The notes under the pieces: generated by a model
Told to the model about the DNA's origin: nothing
The model's database searches: none
What the model saw: only the letters and a program-made list of their open reading frames with translations
NCBI GenBank assembly: GCA_029237695.1
Contig: CM055280.1
Span: 36,664,508-36,728,507, forward strand
Direction: 5' to 3'
Length of the DNA stretch: 64,000 nucleotides
DNA from: Conchocele bisecta
Taxonomy: Eukaryota > Mollusca > Bivalvia > Lucinida > Thyasiridae
Shown here: positions 10,863 to 20,610 of the stretch, one piece after another
How the letters are laid out: every line of letters starts with the position of its first letter
Numbering within the stretch: the first letter of the stretch is position 1
Program-made: the position numbers and the translations under genes

Positions 10863-10962
10863 TCATATTTTACGTAATTGACGTCTGAAGTTGACACAAA
10901 ATTCAGAGCTCATGCGGAATTGATTTTTTTGTCGATTTCCGATGATGTTTACGTAAAATATG
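10863..10962. repeat. Short palindromic repeat
   Basis: TCATATTTTACGTAA at the left is inverted as TTACGTAAAATATGA at the right. The interior TGAAGTTGACACAAAATTCAGAGC links it to the 9526 and 23475 family. Confidence 0.7.
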
Positions 10963-11277
10963 ACGTGTTTTCGAAATTTAAACCGGCGGAATACGCAGTT
11001 AGGACAAGCGGGTGCATGTACTTCCAAGAATGGGATTATTGACATTACCTTATATGGCTAGCCCAGTTGCATGGTGTCAAGTCACGTAGCACTTCCTAAG
11101 GAATTGGCCGCGGTGTTAGACAGGGTATGGGATCACGTGGTCTATTGTTTACACTGCAGTCTGGCGGCACCCATGAGGTCTCAGGTAAATCTTTACATCA
11201 ATACTACTGCGGTTTCTTCCATATAATTATGCAACATAACTTGTGTTGTGTAAATAATAGACCTTAGTCCTTAGTTA
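10963..11277. other. Non-coding stretch
   Basis: A short ATGAGGTCTCAG|GTAAAT near 11171 resembles an exon-donor junction but encodes nothing recognisable, so no gene is called. Confidence 0.35.
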
Positions 11278-11603
11278 AATGTGGCTGTGACTGGAGAAAC
11301 AGGGCTTATGTGTTTTGCGACCAGTTTATATTTGATTAATTCGTTCGCACGAAATAACAATTCGTTGCCTCAATTCAACAATTCGTTCCCTTGAATTAAC
11401 AATTCGTTCCCACGATATAACAATTATATCTAGATCTACACTGTTCTCCATTCTATTAATGAATACATGTGGAGCTTCCAACACGCAATGCACGTAGCTC
11501 GCTATCAGGTTACATGTGTATGCGATATGTATTTGATCAGAAGCTAAACTTGTCACACATCCTGCTATATGATCCATGTCTCCATTCACAGCCACAAATA
11601 ATG
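11278..11603. repeat. Dispersed MITE with nested CAATTCGTTCCC repeats
   Basis: The outer ends are GTGGCTGTGACTGGAGAAAC and its inverse CTCCATTCACAGCCAC. Inserted within it at about 11337-11430 are four copies of AACAATTCGTTCCC-type units. This is the same unit that builds the MITE at 30550-30902, so one element is probably nested in the other. Confidence 0.7.
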
Positions 11604-12070
11604 TATGGCCACTTGTCTATCAGACAAACCTGTTTAAGTATTCATACGGTGCTGTCAGGCATTCCTTTTGTTCACCACGATGACGCATGTTATAGTACAG
11701 GATATATTTTAATAGTTGTATTATGTGCGATTGCCATAATGTTTTTTAATAGTTCAAGTTGAAGCTTGACAGCATGCTGACAAAAGGTGTATTATGACCA
11801 ATGTGACCAGTTTAATCCCAGGTCGGCCTTTGCAAGCACGTAGTCCGGCCTGGGCATACGCTGATTAACGTTAATGTGTCGAAATTATGTTGGTCCTAAC
11901 CCAATTGTACTCTGCCTCCGAGAGTATGGAGATGAAGATTGGGTTGGCTCAATAGTCATAGTATGCCTGTCGCAAGTGTGTACATATGACAAGTACATGT
12001 GCCTATATACGTTGGTGCGACATATTGTACATGTTGTATACATATATATTGTAAATTTGTCCATCGGTCA
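11604..12070. other. Non-coding stretch, no gene seen
   Basis: Two reading frames of 75-97 codons lie here. Neither shows a domain nor credible splice context. Confidence 0.4.
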
Positions 12071-12074
12071 AAGT

Positions 12075-12170
12075 TACCCGATACATAGAATACGAGGTTA
12101 GTGTCCATTGATATCAAGGTTATCAGGTTCGGCTTGGAAACAGTAAGAATTCCTTTTGCGTTTCCTAAAT
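12075..12170. repeat. Relic of the 484-632 MITE family
   Basis: ATAGAATACGAGGTTAGTG, ATATCAAGGTTATCAGG and TTCGGCTTGGAAAC match the left half of the 484-632 element. The right half is missing. Confidence 0.6.
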
Positions 12171-12249
12171 CCCAGACTGCGCTGATCTGGATCTACAGTT
12201 GTTGAAAAACCCATAATCCCAATTTCATCACAGCCATAATGCTTTCATA

Positions 12250-12320
12250 TTGGACTTTTAAAAAGGAATTAAATGGAGCGTTTGCGACCGCAGCATTTAG
12301 TTCCTTAAAAATCCAATAGG
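12250..12320. repeat. Small palindromic MITE
   Basis: ATTGGACTTTTAAAAAGGAA at left and TTCCTTAAAAATCCAAT at right form a 70 bp imperfect hairpin around GCGTTTGCGACCGC. Confidence 0.6.
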
Positions 12321-12339
12321 TGAATTATAGTAATTTTCG

Positions 12340-12560
12340 TTTCATTCTTTCTCCGCCACGTAAACACGAACATTTAATTAATGTTCGTTTCTTTATTTCT
12401 ACGCCACATAAAGACGAACATTTGATACATTTTCATCACATCATTTTGGCGCCACAAATGACGAACATTTAATTAATTCGATTTGTGACGTCATGTAGAG
12501 GTGAACATTTACATGTTCGTCGCTACGTGGTGTGGACACAAAGAGACGAACAGTTCCATA
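12340..12560. repeat. Clustered CGAACATTTAATTAA repeats
   Basis: CGAACATTTAATTAA or its inverse recurs about five times, spaced by GCCACGTAAA/GCCACATAAA-type sequence. This gives several overlapping short inverted repeats, with no coding content. Confidence 0.55.
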
Positions 12561-13365
12561 ACTAGCCACCATAGTTTTCCAATAATATTCGAAGATTTAA
12601 ATGCACATGCCCACTCAGTAGGCACAAACTGTTCTGTGTATAGGAGACATCATCTGAGACATGTTCTAACAAAATAAACATTCATTCACCATTAGCCCAT
12701 GCATTGATTGGCATTATTATACATTTTATATCAGACGTAAAATTTCCACACTGATATCAGGGGCGATAACCGTGTTTCCTTAAAATGTTAACGGACATTT
12801 CTATTTATTCTCTGTATTTATTTTTTGATGTGCAATAATCACACTTTAAAATCTGTATATAATATAATTGTTTCAGGTGACGCATTTAATTAGTATAAAT
12901 AACTAAAACATTTGTATATGAAAATAGCCTGATACTGCCGCGTGTCACTATCAGTAACATACATATTACTAATTGATTATATCTGTATAGCGGGCACTTG
13001 TAATATTTATAGAACTGGGGCCCGTTTCACTAACGAACTAAGCAAGTACTTTTGTCATAAGTTATAACTTAAGTCCGGAGTACGTGCTTAGTCCGTTTCA
13101 CAAAACATCTTCGCAAGAACGACAATCGAAATTTACGATGGAAAACTAAGACAGGTAGCTAGCAGTCTTAAGTTATAACTTAAATATTTAAGTCGGAACT
13201 TATGAAATAAACAAAAATGGATGCCCCCATGTGAGCCGAGGTGGAGAAAACAATTCACTGACAGCAGGTAAATGTTCACTTCATACGTACTATTTTAGCA
13301 ATTATCTGCCATATGAACCATATATGCTTACATATAGATAGCCACACCTGTGCTAGTTACTGTGT

Positions 13366-13400
13366 GTGCCTGCCTGCCTGCCTGCCTGCCTGCGTGAGTG

Positions 13401-13440
<40 letters not shown>

Positions 13441-13448
13441 TGTGTGTG
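13366..13448 (+). repeat. TGCC and GTGC tetranucleotide microsatellite
   Basis: Six TGCC units are followed by GTGAGTGT and about ten GTGC units ending in TGTGTGTG. The 64-codon minus-strand frame rich in Thr-His-Ala-Arg is a by-product. Confidence 0.95.
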
Positions 13449-14600
13449 ATTGATTGAATGGGGGCTGGGCTAATGATGTGGTGTGTGGTTGGCGGGTGTA
13501 TGAATGGGTTGATGTGGTCCACTAATTCAATGAAATTGGGCTAAGTGATTGAGTGAGCCAGTGGGGTGAGGTAGTCAGCTGGTTGAGAGTAGTTGTGCAA
13601 AATCGCCTCCTTTTGATTTTTTTTTATCTTTACTACAGGCACTCCGGAGCTACCGGGGGAACTGGAGGTTTCCTCCACCAGGAGTAATTGCTTTTTATGT
13701 CGAAATTGACAATCTGCATTACTCCAATATAGACAAAAATCAAACGATTTAATGTGTATTAGTCCATTTCGGTCAAAATCTGACGGTGTGGTAGGTGACT
13801 CAAAACTAAACTAAAATTAAATAAATGCTAGTAAATAACAAAAACAAATATATATATATAAAACCCAATAAACAACACAAAATCAGCAACCACGGTTATC
13901 ATGATAGGTTAATATAGCATTCTGATACAGCACACTAACATAGGGTGAGGGTGACATGTCAAATACCATACCGTCAGAAGTCACTTTCTTCTTCTCTTCT
14001 CTTCTCTTCTCGATTGTGATTAGGTAGGATTGGGACTAAATGTGACTATAAGTTAATTACGTAGAGCACACTTGCTAGACATTAGTGACTCAGATAGTAC
14101 ACTCGCCACTTAATTTCATTTGACCAGTCCGTATGCCACTCAAAACGCACAAATCACGTAAACTAGTATGGGTTCCCCTCAATCATCTATAATCGATACC
14201 CAGCCATACTATATCACACACATATAAGCTGATGGGTGCTATAGGAGGCCTAAAATTATAGGTTACCATACCTGCATAGATTCTCGTATATAATGACGCA
14301 CATTTCTGGAGACTGAATTATAAATGCAACATTTATCAAAATTCGGAAATATAAACCAGACCGACGACCATCGGCCTGCTTCTTTACTGGGCTATATATC
14401 CCGGGTATGTATTGTGTCCGAGCCAATTCCCACCCTTAAATATGAGCCGAATAGTTACCCGTGTATTGCTATTTGTGATGTAGGTAATTTCGTTACCAGT
14501 ATTCGTTATGCCCAATTATCGACAACATTTACAACCACTGTAGATCCAGATGAGCCGGCTCGTAACGAACCATCTGTATGCTGTACATGTATGTCTGTTT
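13449..14600. other. Harbinger interior, no gene assigned
   Basis: Holds a (TA)n run near 13850, a TTCTC pentamer run near 13985-14012 and a possible acceptor (TTTACTACAG, about 13632-13639) before GCACTCCGGAGC. A second Harbinger gene could once have lain here, but nothing recognisable remains. Confidence 0.4.
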
Positions 14601-14605
14601 GTCGG

Positions 14606-15458
14606 TTGGTGTCAGTCACTCATTTGGTCGGTGTCAGTTGGTCAGTGTCGGTCGGTGAATGTCGGTCGGTGTATGTTGGTCGGTCGGTCGGTCGGTCGGT
14701 CGGTGTCGGTCGGTGTCGGTCGTCGGTATGTCGGTATGTCGGTATGTCGGTGTCGGTCAGTTGGTTTTGCATGGTCGGTGTTGGTCGGTGTCAATTGGTG
14801 TCAGTTGGTCGGTGTCGGTCGGTGTCGGTCGGTCGGTCCGGGTTGGTCGGTGTCGGTCGGTGTTGGTCGGTGTCGGTCAGTGTTGGTTGGTGTAGGTCTG
14901 TCAGTGTCTGTCGGTCAGTGTCGATCGGTCAGTCGGTGTCGGTCAGTGTCGGTCAGTGTCGGTCGGTGTCGGTCAGTGTCGATCGGTCAGGTCGGTCAGT
15001 GTCGGTCAGTGTCGGTTGGTGTAGGTTTGTCGGTGTCGGTCAGTTGGTTCACACGGTCGATGTCAGTCGGTTGGTCGGTGTCGGTCGGTGTCAGTCTGTG
15101 TCGGTCGCTGGTCTGTTGGTGTCGGTCGGTGTCGGTCTGTTGGTGTTGGTAGGTCGGTGTCAGTCGGTGTAGGTGTGTCGGTCGGTCGGTCGGTGTCGTT
15201 CGGTGTCGGTCGGTCGGTCGGTTGGTGTCGATCGGTGAAGGTTTGTTGGTGTCAGTCAGTGTCGGTCAGTGTCAATCGGTGTCGGTCGGTGTCGGTCGGT
15301 GTCGGTCGGTGTCGGTCGGTGTCTATCAGTGTCTATCAGTGTCAATCGGTGTCGGTCAGTATCAATCGGTGCCGGTCGGTGTCAGTTGGTCGGTTGGTGT
15401 CTGTCGGTCTCTCGGTGTCGGTGTCGGTTGGTGTCGGTGGGTGTAGGACGATGTCGGT
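14606..15458 (+). repeat. GGTCGGTGTC minisatellite, about 850 bp
   Basis: Built from GGTCGGTGTC and GGTCAGTGTC units, interspersed with shorter GGTC runs and with GATC and GTTG variants. Because the units lack stop codons, several overlapping frames of 75-280 codons run through it with Val-Gly-Arg-Cys-Ser repeats. These are not genes. Confidence 0.95.
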
Positions 15459-15461
15459 TGG

Positions 15462-15799
15462 CCCTGCCCTGCCCTGCCCTGCCTGCCCTGCCCTGCCCTG
15501 CCCTGCCCTGCCCTGCCCTGCCCTGCCCTGCCCTGCCCTGCCCTGCCCTGCCCTGCCCTGCCCTGCCCTGCCCTGCCCTGCCCTGCCCTGCCCTGCCCTG
15601 CCCTGCCCTGCCCTGCCCTGCCCTGCCCTGCCCTGCCCTGCCCTGCCCTGCCCTGCCCTGCCCTCCCTGCCCTGCCCTGCCCTGCCCTGCCCTGCCCTGC
15701 CCTGCCCTGCCCTGCCCTGCCCTGCCCTGCCCTGCCCTGCCCTGCCCTGCCCTGCCCCTGCCCCTGCCCCTGCCCCTGCCCCTGCCCCTGCCCCTGCCC
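15462..15799 (+). repeat. CCCTG pentamer tract passing into CCCCTG hexamers
   Basis: Nearly uninterrupted CCCTG units run from 15462 to about 15754, with one-unit slips near 15480 and 15662. About seven or eight CCCCTG units follow to 15799. On the minus strand this is (GGGCA)n then (GGGGCA)n, a textbook G-quadruplex-forming pattern. Frames on both strands (Pro-Ala-Leu-Pro-Cys, Gly-Arg-Ala-Gly-Gln) are by-products. Confidence 0.97.
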
Positions 15800-16020
15800 A
15801 TGTTTGGGATTTTAGGTGGTTGGAGGTGTCGCCTAAGACAAACAAAAACAATGCAACATATTCCGTAACCGAAGCCTATTGTGTCTTAAGTGGTCATTCT
15901 TTTCTTTAAAAACGATGAATATACCACCTAATGGTGTGTCATGTATGAACGTCCGTCCGTCCATCCGTCTGATTGACTATCCGTCTGTTGTTTGTTCTTT
16001 CTTTACAGAACACACAAACG

Positions 16021-16584
16021 ATGGCAGCTGCATTTGCTATAATCCAGGCGCGCAATTTACGACGGGAACGAGTCTTTATGACCGAACCAATCCCCTAGAC
16101 TTCATGGATAACGAGGACCAAATATCGAAATGCAGGCTGTCTCGTGCTTTTTTTCTACAAGTATGCGACATTGCACATGCTGACCTTATACGGTCAACCC
16201 TGAGAACACACAGTCTGTCAGTGTCATTGCAAGTGTTGACTGCATTGCGATTTTACGCCATTGGTAGTTTACTGGCAGTTACTGGAGAGATATACAACAT
16301 TAGCAAATCAAGTGGTTCTAGAAAGTGGAGTATAACTTTTGCGGACAGTGTTAGCCTGTGTTTCGTTTCTGATAAGGAGATACCTTGTTTTCAGACTGAT
16401 GGTGAAACAGTCCTGACGCATTTAACAAAAATTTCAGACCCATCCGCTGAATGCACGTGCGCATTAATCCAGTCCTATAATGGTCAACATGTTCAGGGGC
16501 AATCCTATATGAGTGACACTGACTCACACAGTGCATGCATTTCTACATGTAATCAACAAATTACCCGTGTCCAGTTCAAATAAA
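16021..16584 (+). pseudogene. Harbinger transposase (HARBI1-like), frameshifted N-terminal part
   Basis: A likely exon follows the acceptor CTTTCTTTACAG (ending at 16009). From ATG 16021 it reads MAAAFAIIQARNLRRERVF, the characteristic Harbinger N-terminus, then loses frame near 16078. One missing base fits, because the next frame continues DRTNPLDFMDNEDQISKCRL. It then shows SVSLQVLTALRFYAIGS and a Gly-x-x-x-x-Ile-Ser-x-Ser helix-turn-helix-like block, as in HARBI1. Homology fades after TDGETV, and the DDE catalytic core that should follow is not recognisable. The copy is inactive. It lies inside 13018-17530 and explains that element's identity. Confidence 0.8.
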
Positions 16585-17020
16585 TATAATATGTCATTCG
16601 GTAGTTGTATCAGACCATCCATATCTGACCGCGCATACCATTAATAATCGACAGTACATGTGTTCTGCTGACTCTGAAACGTGATTTCTGAGTTAATGAG
16701 GTAATCTAAGTAAAATTTAAAAAATGGTCGAACTACCATTTTATTGGAATGTAAAAATAAAAACATTGTTAATTGCTTCTTTTGTTGCTCTTTCATATCA
16801 TATGCCAGTTTATATTACAGTATAAGGTTCACTAGTTGGCAATAAATATATCCACATGTATTCAATGGCGTCGGAATATTGAGATAAAATTTATATTCTA
16901 CATTATTTTTAAAAAATTTAAAGATCATTTTTAAAAATTAATAATATTCAACATTAGGCTTGCAAATCCGTTATTTTAGATGTCAAAACACATAAAGGGA
17001 AAGTAAAGTCATCATAAAAA
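16585..17020. other. Harbinger 3' interior, no gene seen
   Basis: AT-rich sequence between the transposase fragment and the SINE. No recognisable coding sequence. Confidence 0.45.
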
Positions 17021-17317
17021 GGAGGAGCGCCGTGGCGTAATGGTTAGTGTGTCGGACTACTGATCCAAGGGTCGTGGGTTCGAGCCTGACTAGCGGCGTG
17101 CGTTGTGTCCTTGAGCAAGACACTTTATCCACACTGCTCCAGTTCACCCAGCTGTAAATGGGTACCGATAATTCGTAGTTGCTCTGTAAATACGAATTAC
17201 CGGCTTCTCTCAAAAAGTCTCTACCTCCGTTCATTCTCCCATTCTTGGGAGACGGCATGCAAGGTCCTAGAGCCAGTGCCGCCGTTAAATATAAGCATAA
17301 AAAAAAAATCATAAAAA
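17021..17317 (+). mobile_element. tRNA-derived SINE with 10 bp target duplication
   Basis: Head region: box A-like GTGGCGTAATGG and box B GGGTTCGAGCC at tRNA spacing. Body: CTTGAGCAAGACACTTTATCC, CCCAGCTGTAAATGGGTACC and ATTACCGGCTTCTC, a central domain of the kind found in widely spread invertebrate SINEs. It ends in an A-rich tail. Perfect duplications ATCATAAAAA lie at 17011-17020 and 17308-17317, the second overlapping the tail. It inserted after the Harbinger. The 123-codon minus-strand frame over it is a shadow. Confidence 0.85.
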
Positions 17318-17719
17318 TATAAGCCCCGAGCGGATTCGAACCCGTGCGGCACATACCGAAGCTGTAAACAATAACTAAGTTGTAACTTTTGACGGACTTG
17401 TTATGACCGTCTTAAGTTTGTGTTGTGAAACCAAATAAGCAATGACTTAAGTCGGTCATAACTTTTGTCATAAGTTATAATTTAAGTTCGAACTTATGAA
17501 CAAACTAAGATGTGTTAGTGAAACGGGCCCCTGGTGGACTAGTGACACAATTATACACTTATTTAAGTCCTATAAAGAACGTGTTGTGCCTACTGAGTGG
17601 GCATGTACCTTTAATGTAGTGCGCAATTATCTGATACACAACCGCCGGCGTTTATCTTGCCTTGATGTCAACGTTTCTGAACATATCAGGCTCAGCCAAG
17701 CAAGCTGCTCCATTTAAAG

Positions 17720-18440
17720 TATTTTGAAACAAAACAATTGACAAATGTTGGCAAGATTAACGCAGGCGGTGGTGTACGGCATAATTGAACACTCCTATTT
17801 CCAATGTATATGAAACACGCAGTAAGAAATTTGAACATCTCTGTAGACAAAAGAAAAGTTTGCATTTATATGCAAACCTGGGCACGAAAAAGTCGTGCCT
17901 CACGCGTTGTGTGTTTATGGTCATTGTGTGAATTGATAGCTTGACAAAAGCGGTCTTACTATGGCTAGCGTAGCCGAGATCAGTCTGTGCATCCGCGCAG
18001 TAAAATCATTGCATGTGTTGGTCGCCATTCAAGCAATGCCATTTACTATATGTCACCAATGTAACAGTTGTTGGTGTTTTGCGATCATCGGAATGATGTC
18101 ATGTAGAACATAACGCGCTAATTTTGATGGTGAATGATGATAAAGGTACACATATTCGCCTTACAAATGCTGCAAGGTCCTTCTCCGTGCCAGTGACGCA
18201 TATGTAATCACAAAGCAATGCCGTGGACAGATGTATAAACACAAATATATATACAGACGGGTGGCAGAAATGTCTAAACTATAATGTAGAACATTGTTGA
18301 AATACTTTAAATAAAAGCTTACCTGGTGAATCTCCCACACGTAGTCTACAGTATATTACTGTTTACGTATAGTTTAGCACGTGGAAAGACAATTGTCACC
18401 GACAAAAATAGGGACATAAATGAGGGGCGTTCAGTAAGTA
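17720..18440. other. Non-coding stretch
   Basis: A GATCAGTCTGTGCATCCGCGC fragment of the GTGGCTGTGACTGGA MITE family lies at about 17978. Otherwise no gene or repeat is recognised. Confidence 0.45.
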
Positions 18441-18524
18441 ACAGAAAAGTGTTTAAACCTACACCCACTCGTGAAGTGTCTTATTTCATCTGATCTCAAA
18501 AAATGTGTTTTATATATATAGAGA

Positions 18525-18790
18525 GAGGATCTTACTTGCGTGTTGATTTACTATGATATGTATTAACTAGTTTACTGATGTCATAAGAGGCTAATCTGAG
18601 TTTCTTTATACATCAGTCAAGGAGCTTTAATAAATATAATATTACATCAACACAAATGTTAGATGTGCTTTATTGCAGGAGTACATCATCATACTAAGCA
18701 TATACTGGTTACCTAATGTGTTTTATTGTACCCGTCTGATTTGCAAATTTATTACACTAGTGTATTATGATATTGAATACACGCTAGTGC
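18525..18790. repeat. TGACTGATTTCATA family copy
   Basis: Shows GAGAGGATCTTAC, TTTACTGATGTCATAAGAGGC with an imperfect inverse, a TTTATTGCAGGAGTACATCATCAT block, CCTAATGTGTTTTATTGTA and TTATTACACTAGTGTATTATGA. The same order recurs at 56885-57090 and 28500-28680. Confidence 0.6.
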
Positions 18791-18884
18791 CGGCCTTTAA
18801 GAACATACGAGTCGAACTTAAGTTATGCTTATTGATAATGTGTGATCCGTGCTTTTTTTACTCCAGAACATTGTTCACTTGATC

Positions 18885-19535
18885 CCAGTTATACAAAAAT
18901 AGGACATAATATTTTAATACGCTACCTACGAAAGTCAAATGTATGCATTATAATAATAAAATGCATGTACATTGTACACGTGGACTGGCATACAACTCTA
19001 ATATATTCTGCATTTTGACTGAGAATAGTTATGTTATCGTACAAAAGGGCATGTTTCATTGTTGAATGACAACTGCATGAATCACTTAAGTTCAATCATT
19101 TCAGTTGGTTTATTACTGAAACTGCATGTGCAAATACAGTCGCTAAACATATGAAGGATTACATTGTTAATGATGTGAACTCTACAGAGACCCAACTGAT
19201 GATATATGACAAAAGAGATGTACTAACGTATTTTAAAGAAACAGTATCTCGCATGATGTTTCAGATGATGTCGAAGATATTCATTGATATTTTTATTTTC
19301 GCTTTATTGACTCTAAATGCCGTATACAAGGACTGTGTGTTTTCTTATATACAATGTACTACAATTTACTCAGATGAAGAGGGGTAACGCATTTCCGTTC
19401 GCTATTTCAGTACCAGGAAGCACACTTTGTATATGTCTACACGTCTAAACCGGACACCCTGGGTACCCCATTGTGTTTTTTTGTTTATATGACATTGATT
19501 TGTAGTGTGGTCATGGTTGAAAATGAGAACAAATC
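18885..19535. other. Non-coding stretch
   Basis: A pogo-like end motif (CGTCTAAACCGGACACC) lies near 19440 and GTTCCACTGTA near 19930. I could not pair them with confidence. No gene. Confidence 0.4.
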
Positions 19536-19559
19536 TGAATGGACTGTTTAATTCTCCCC

Positions 19560-19900
19560 TTGCCGATAGACAAGAGGGGATATAGCGTTAATCCATGTAC
19601 TACGTACGTACATACATGCATACGTACGTTAGTAACGCCTTTCATTATTCAAAACCTCATGAACTGCTTCACCGATTTTGATAATATTTGGCCACAATGT
19701 GATGGTGCTTTGTTATGCATGCTACCCACGACCGCCCAAGGTCAATGTCACTGAGGACTTATGTTCACCTTGTTGGTAATAAGGCAAATGTGTAAGGCAA
19801 TACTGTTAAAGTCCTTATTTCATTATCAAGGCTGTCAGTACGACCGCCCAAGGTCAAGGTCACCGAGGTCTTGTGATTTTTATTATTATCAAGGCAGACA
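19560..19900 (+). repeat. TTCACCGATTTTGATAATATTTGG tandem repeat family
   Basis: Contains CTTCACCGATTTTGATAATA, TTTGGCCACAATGTGATGG, GACCGCCCAAGGTCAA(T/G)GTCAC (twice) and TTATGTTCACCTTG. The same family flanks the 4.8 kb palindrome on both sides (46690-46764 and 51566-51990), where it supplies the target-site reference. Confidence 0.75.
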
Positions 19901-20019
19901 GCGAGGGCATAAGCTTCGGTTTTCGAGATGTTCCACTGTACTGTACTACGTAACGTAAACAATTCCGCGTTCTTTTCAACGAAAACAGTTTCAAATTTGA
20001 TAATTGGCTTGCATAAAAC

Positions 20020-20150
20020 GCTACCTGATAAATAATTATAAAATAATAGTCTAGTGTCTTTCGATATTAAGATAATGAGGCTTGGCTCGGAAACGGCATA
20101 GTCTTGCCTGATAAACTGATATTTCAAACTACACTAGCCTGGTATTCTCT
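20020..20150. repeat. Copy of the 484-632 palindromic MITE
   Basis: TTGGCTCGGAAACGGCATAG, TTGCCTGATAAACTGATATTTC and ACACTAGCCTGGTATTCTCT match the right part of the 484-632 element. The left arm is diverged (AATAGTCTAGTGTCTTTCG). Confidence 0.7.
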
Positions 20151-20425
20151 ACATGTGAATTAGTATGATTTATGCAAGCATGTTCCAATGCATATTATAC
20201 AGCATATTGAGTGCTTGCTTCGCATACGTATACGTTAGACATCAAACACAAATAATAATGATAAATGTGTCAATGGGACACGTATGCTCCCATTGGCAGC
20301 ATACGTACATGGATGTTATTGACTGTCATAACTGTAGAGACAGTTCCTTTAATTTCAAATGGAAATTCAAAATTTCAACTGAATACTAGCCAACTGTAGT
20401 CAGTAAGTAGATGTGTAAGTCAGTT

Positions 20426-20532
20426 ACTGCCCTAATCGAGGTGTTCATCATGTTCATGCTTCACGGCCCGGTATTCCATGGGCACATACATGTAGGTTGT
20501 TCAAACACATGAACACCTCAATTAGGGCAGTA
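20426..20532. repeat. Small inverted repeat
   Basis: ACTGCCCTAATCGAGGTGTT at left and its inverse AACACCTCAATTAGGGCAGT at right surround about 60 bp. It lies just outside the larger inverted repeat at 20611-21562. Confidence 0.75.
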
Positions 20533-20610
20533 ACTATGTACATGTATTGCTATACCGCTGCCGGTTTGTCTAGATAGACAAAACATTGTATACACGGCAA
20601 TTGTCAGTAG

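Larger units (their letters stand above)
13018..17530. mobile_element. Harbinger DNA transposon, decayed, 4.5 kb
   Basis: Ends GGGCCCGTTTCACTAA and TTAGTGAAACGGGCCC are inverted, with related subterminal CATAAGTTATAA(C/T)TTAAGT motifs on both sides. It is flanked by the 3 bp duplication CTG (13015-13017, 17531-17533). The site is uninterrupted in the paralogous copy at 26021-26040 (AGAACTG|GTGGA), so the boundaries are well supported. Inside are a TGCC/GTGC microsatellite, a GGTCGGTGTC minisatellite, a CCCTG tract, a frameshifted Harbinger transposase fragment and a SINE. GGGCCC termini, a 3 bp duplication and a HARBI1-like sequence agree on PIF/Harbinger. The usual second (Myb/SANT-like) gene was not identified. 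Confidence 0.9.
12601..17610. mobile_element. TTAA-flanked MITE, split by a Harbinger insertion
   Basis: Terminal inverted repeats start ATGCACATGCCCACTCAGTA at left and end TACTGAGTGGGCATGTACCT at right, each next to TTAA (12597-12600, 17611-17614). Removing the Harbinger (13018-17530) and one CTG leaves about 494 bp. Partial copies without the insertion lie at 25925-26125 and 36080-36430. A TTAA target is typical of piggyBac and Kolobok elements. The superfamily is inferred from the target alone. Confidence 0.75.

Noticed and set aside
11130..11190. Possible first exon ending ATGAGGTCTCAG|GTAAAT
   Set aside because: Only a start codon and a weak donor; too short and without supporting promoter or peptide features.
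14324..15909. Open frames of 200-282 codons rich in Val-Gly-Arg-Cys-Ser and Pro-Ala-Leu-Pro-Cys
   Set aside because: They are translations of the GGTCGGTGTC minisatellite and CCCTG tract, open in several frames and on both strands.
17321..17368. A minus-strand tRNA gene around box B GGGTTCGAATCC
   Set aside because: The T-stem does not pair fully and no box A is found at the right distance. More likely a SINE scrap beside the SINE at 17021-17317.
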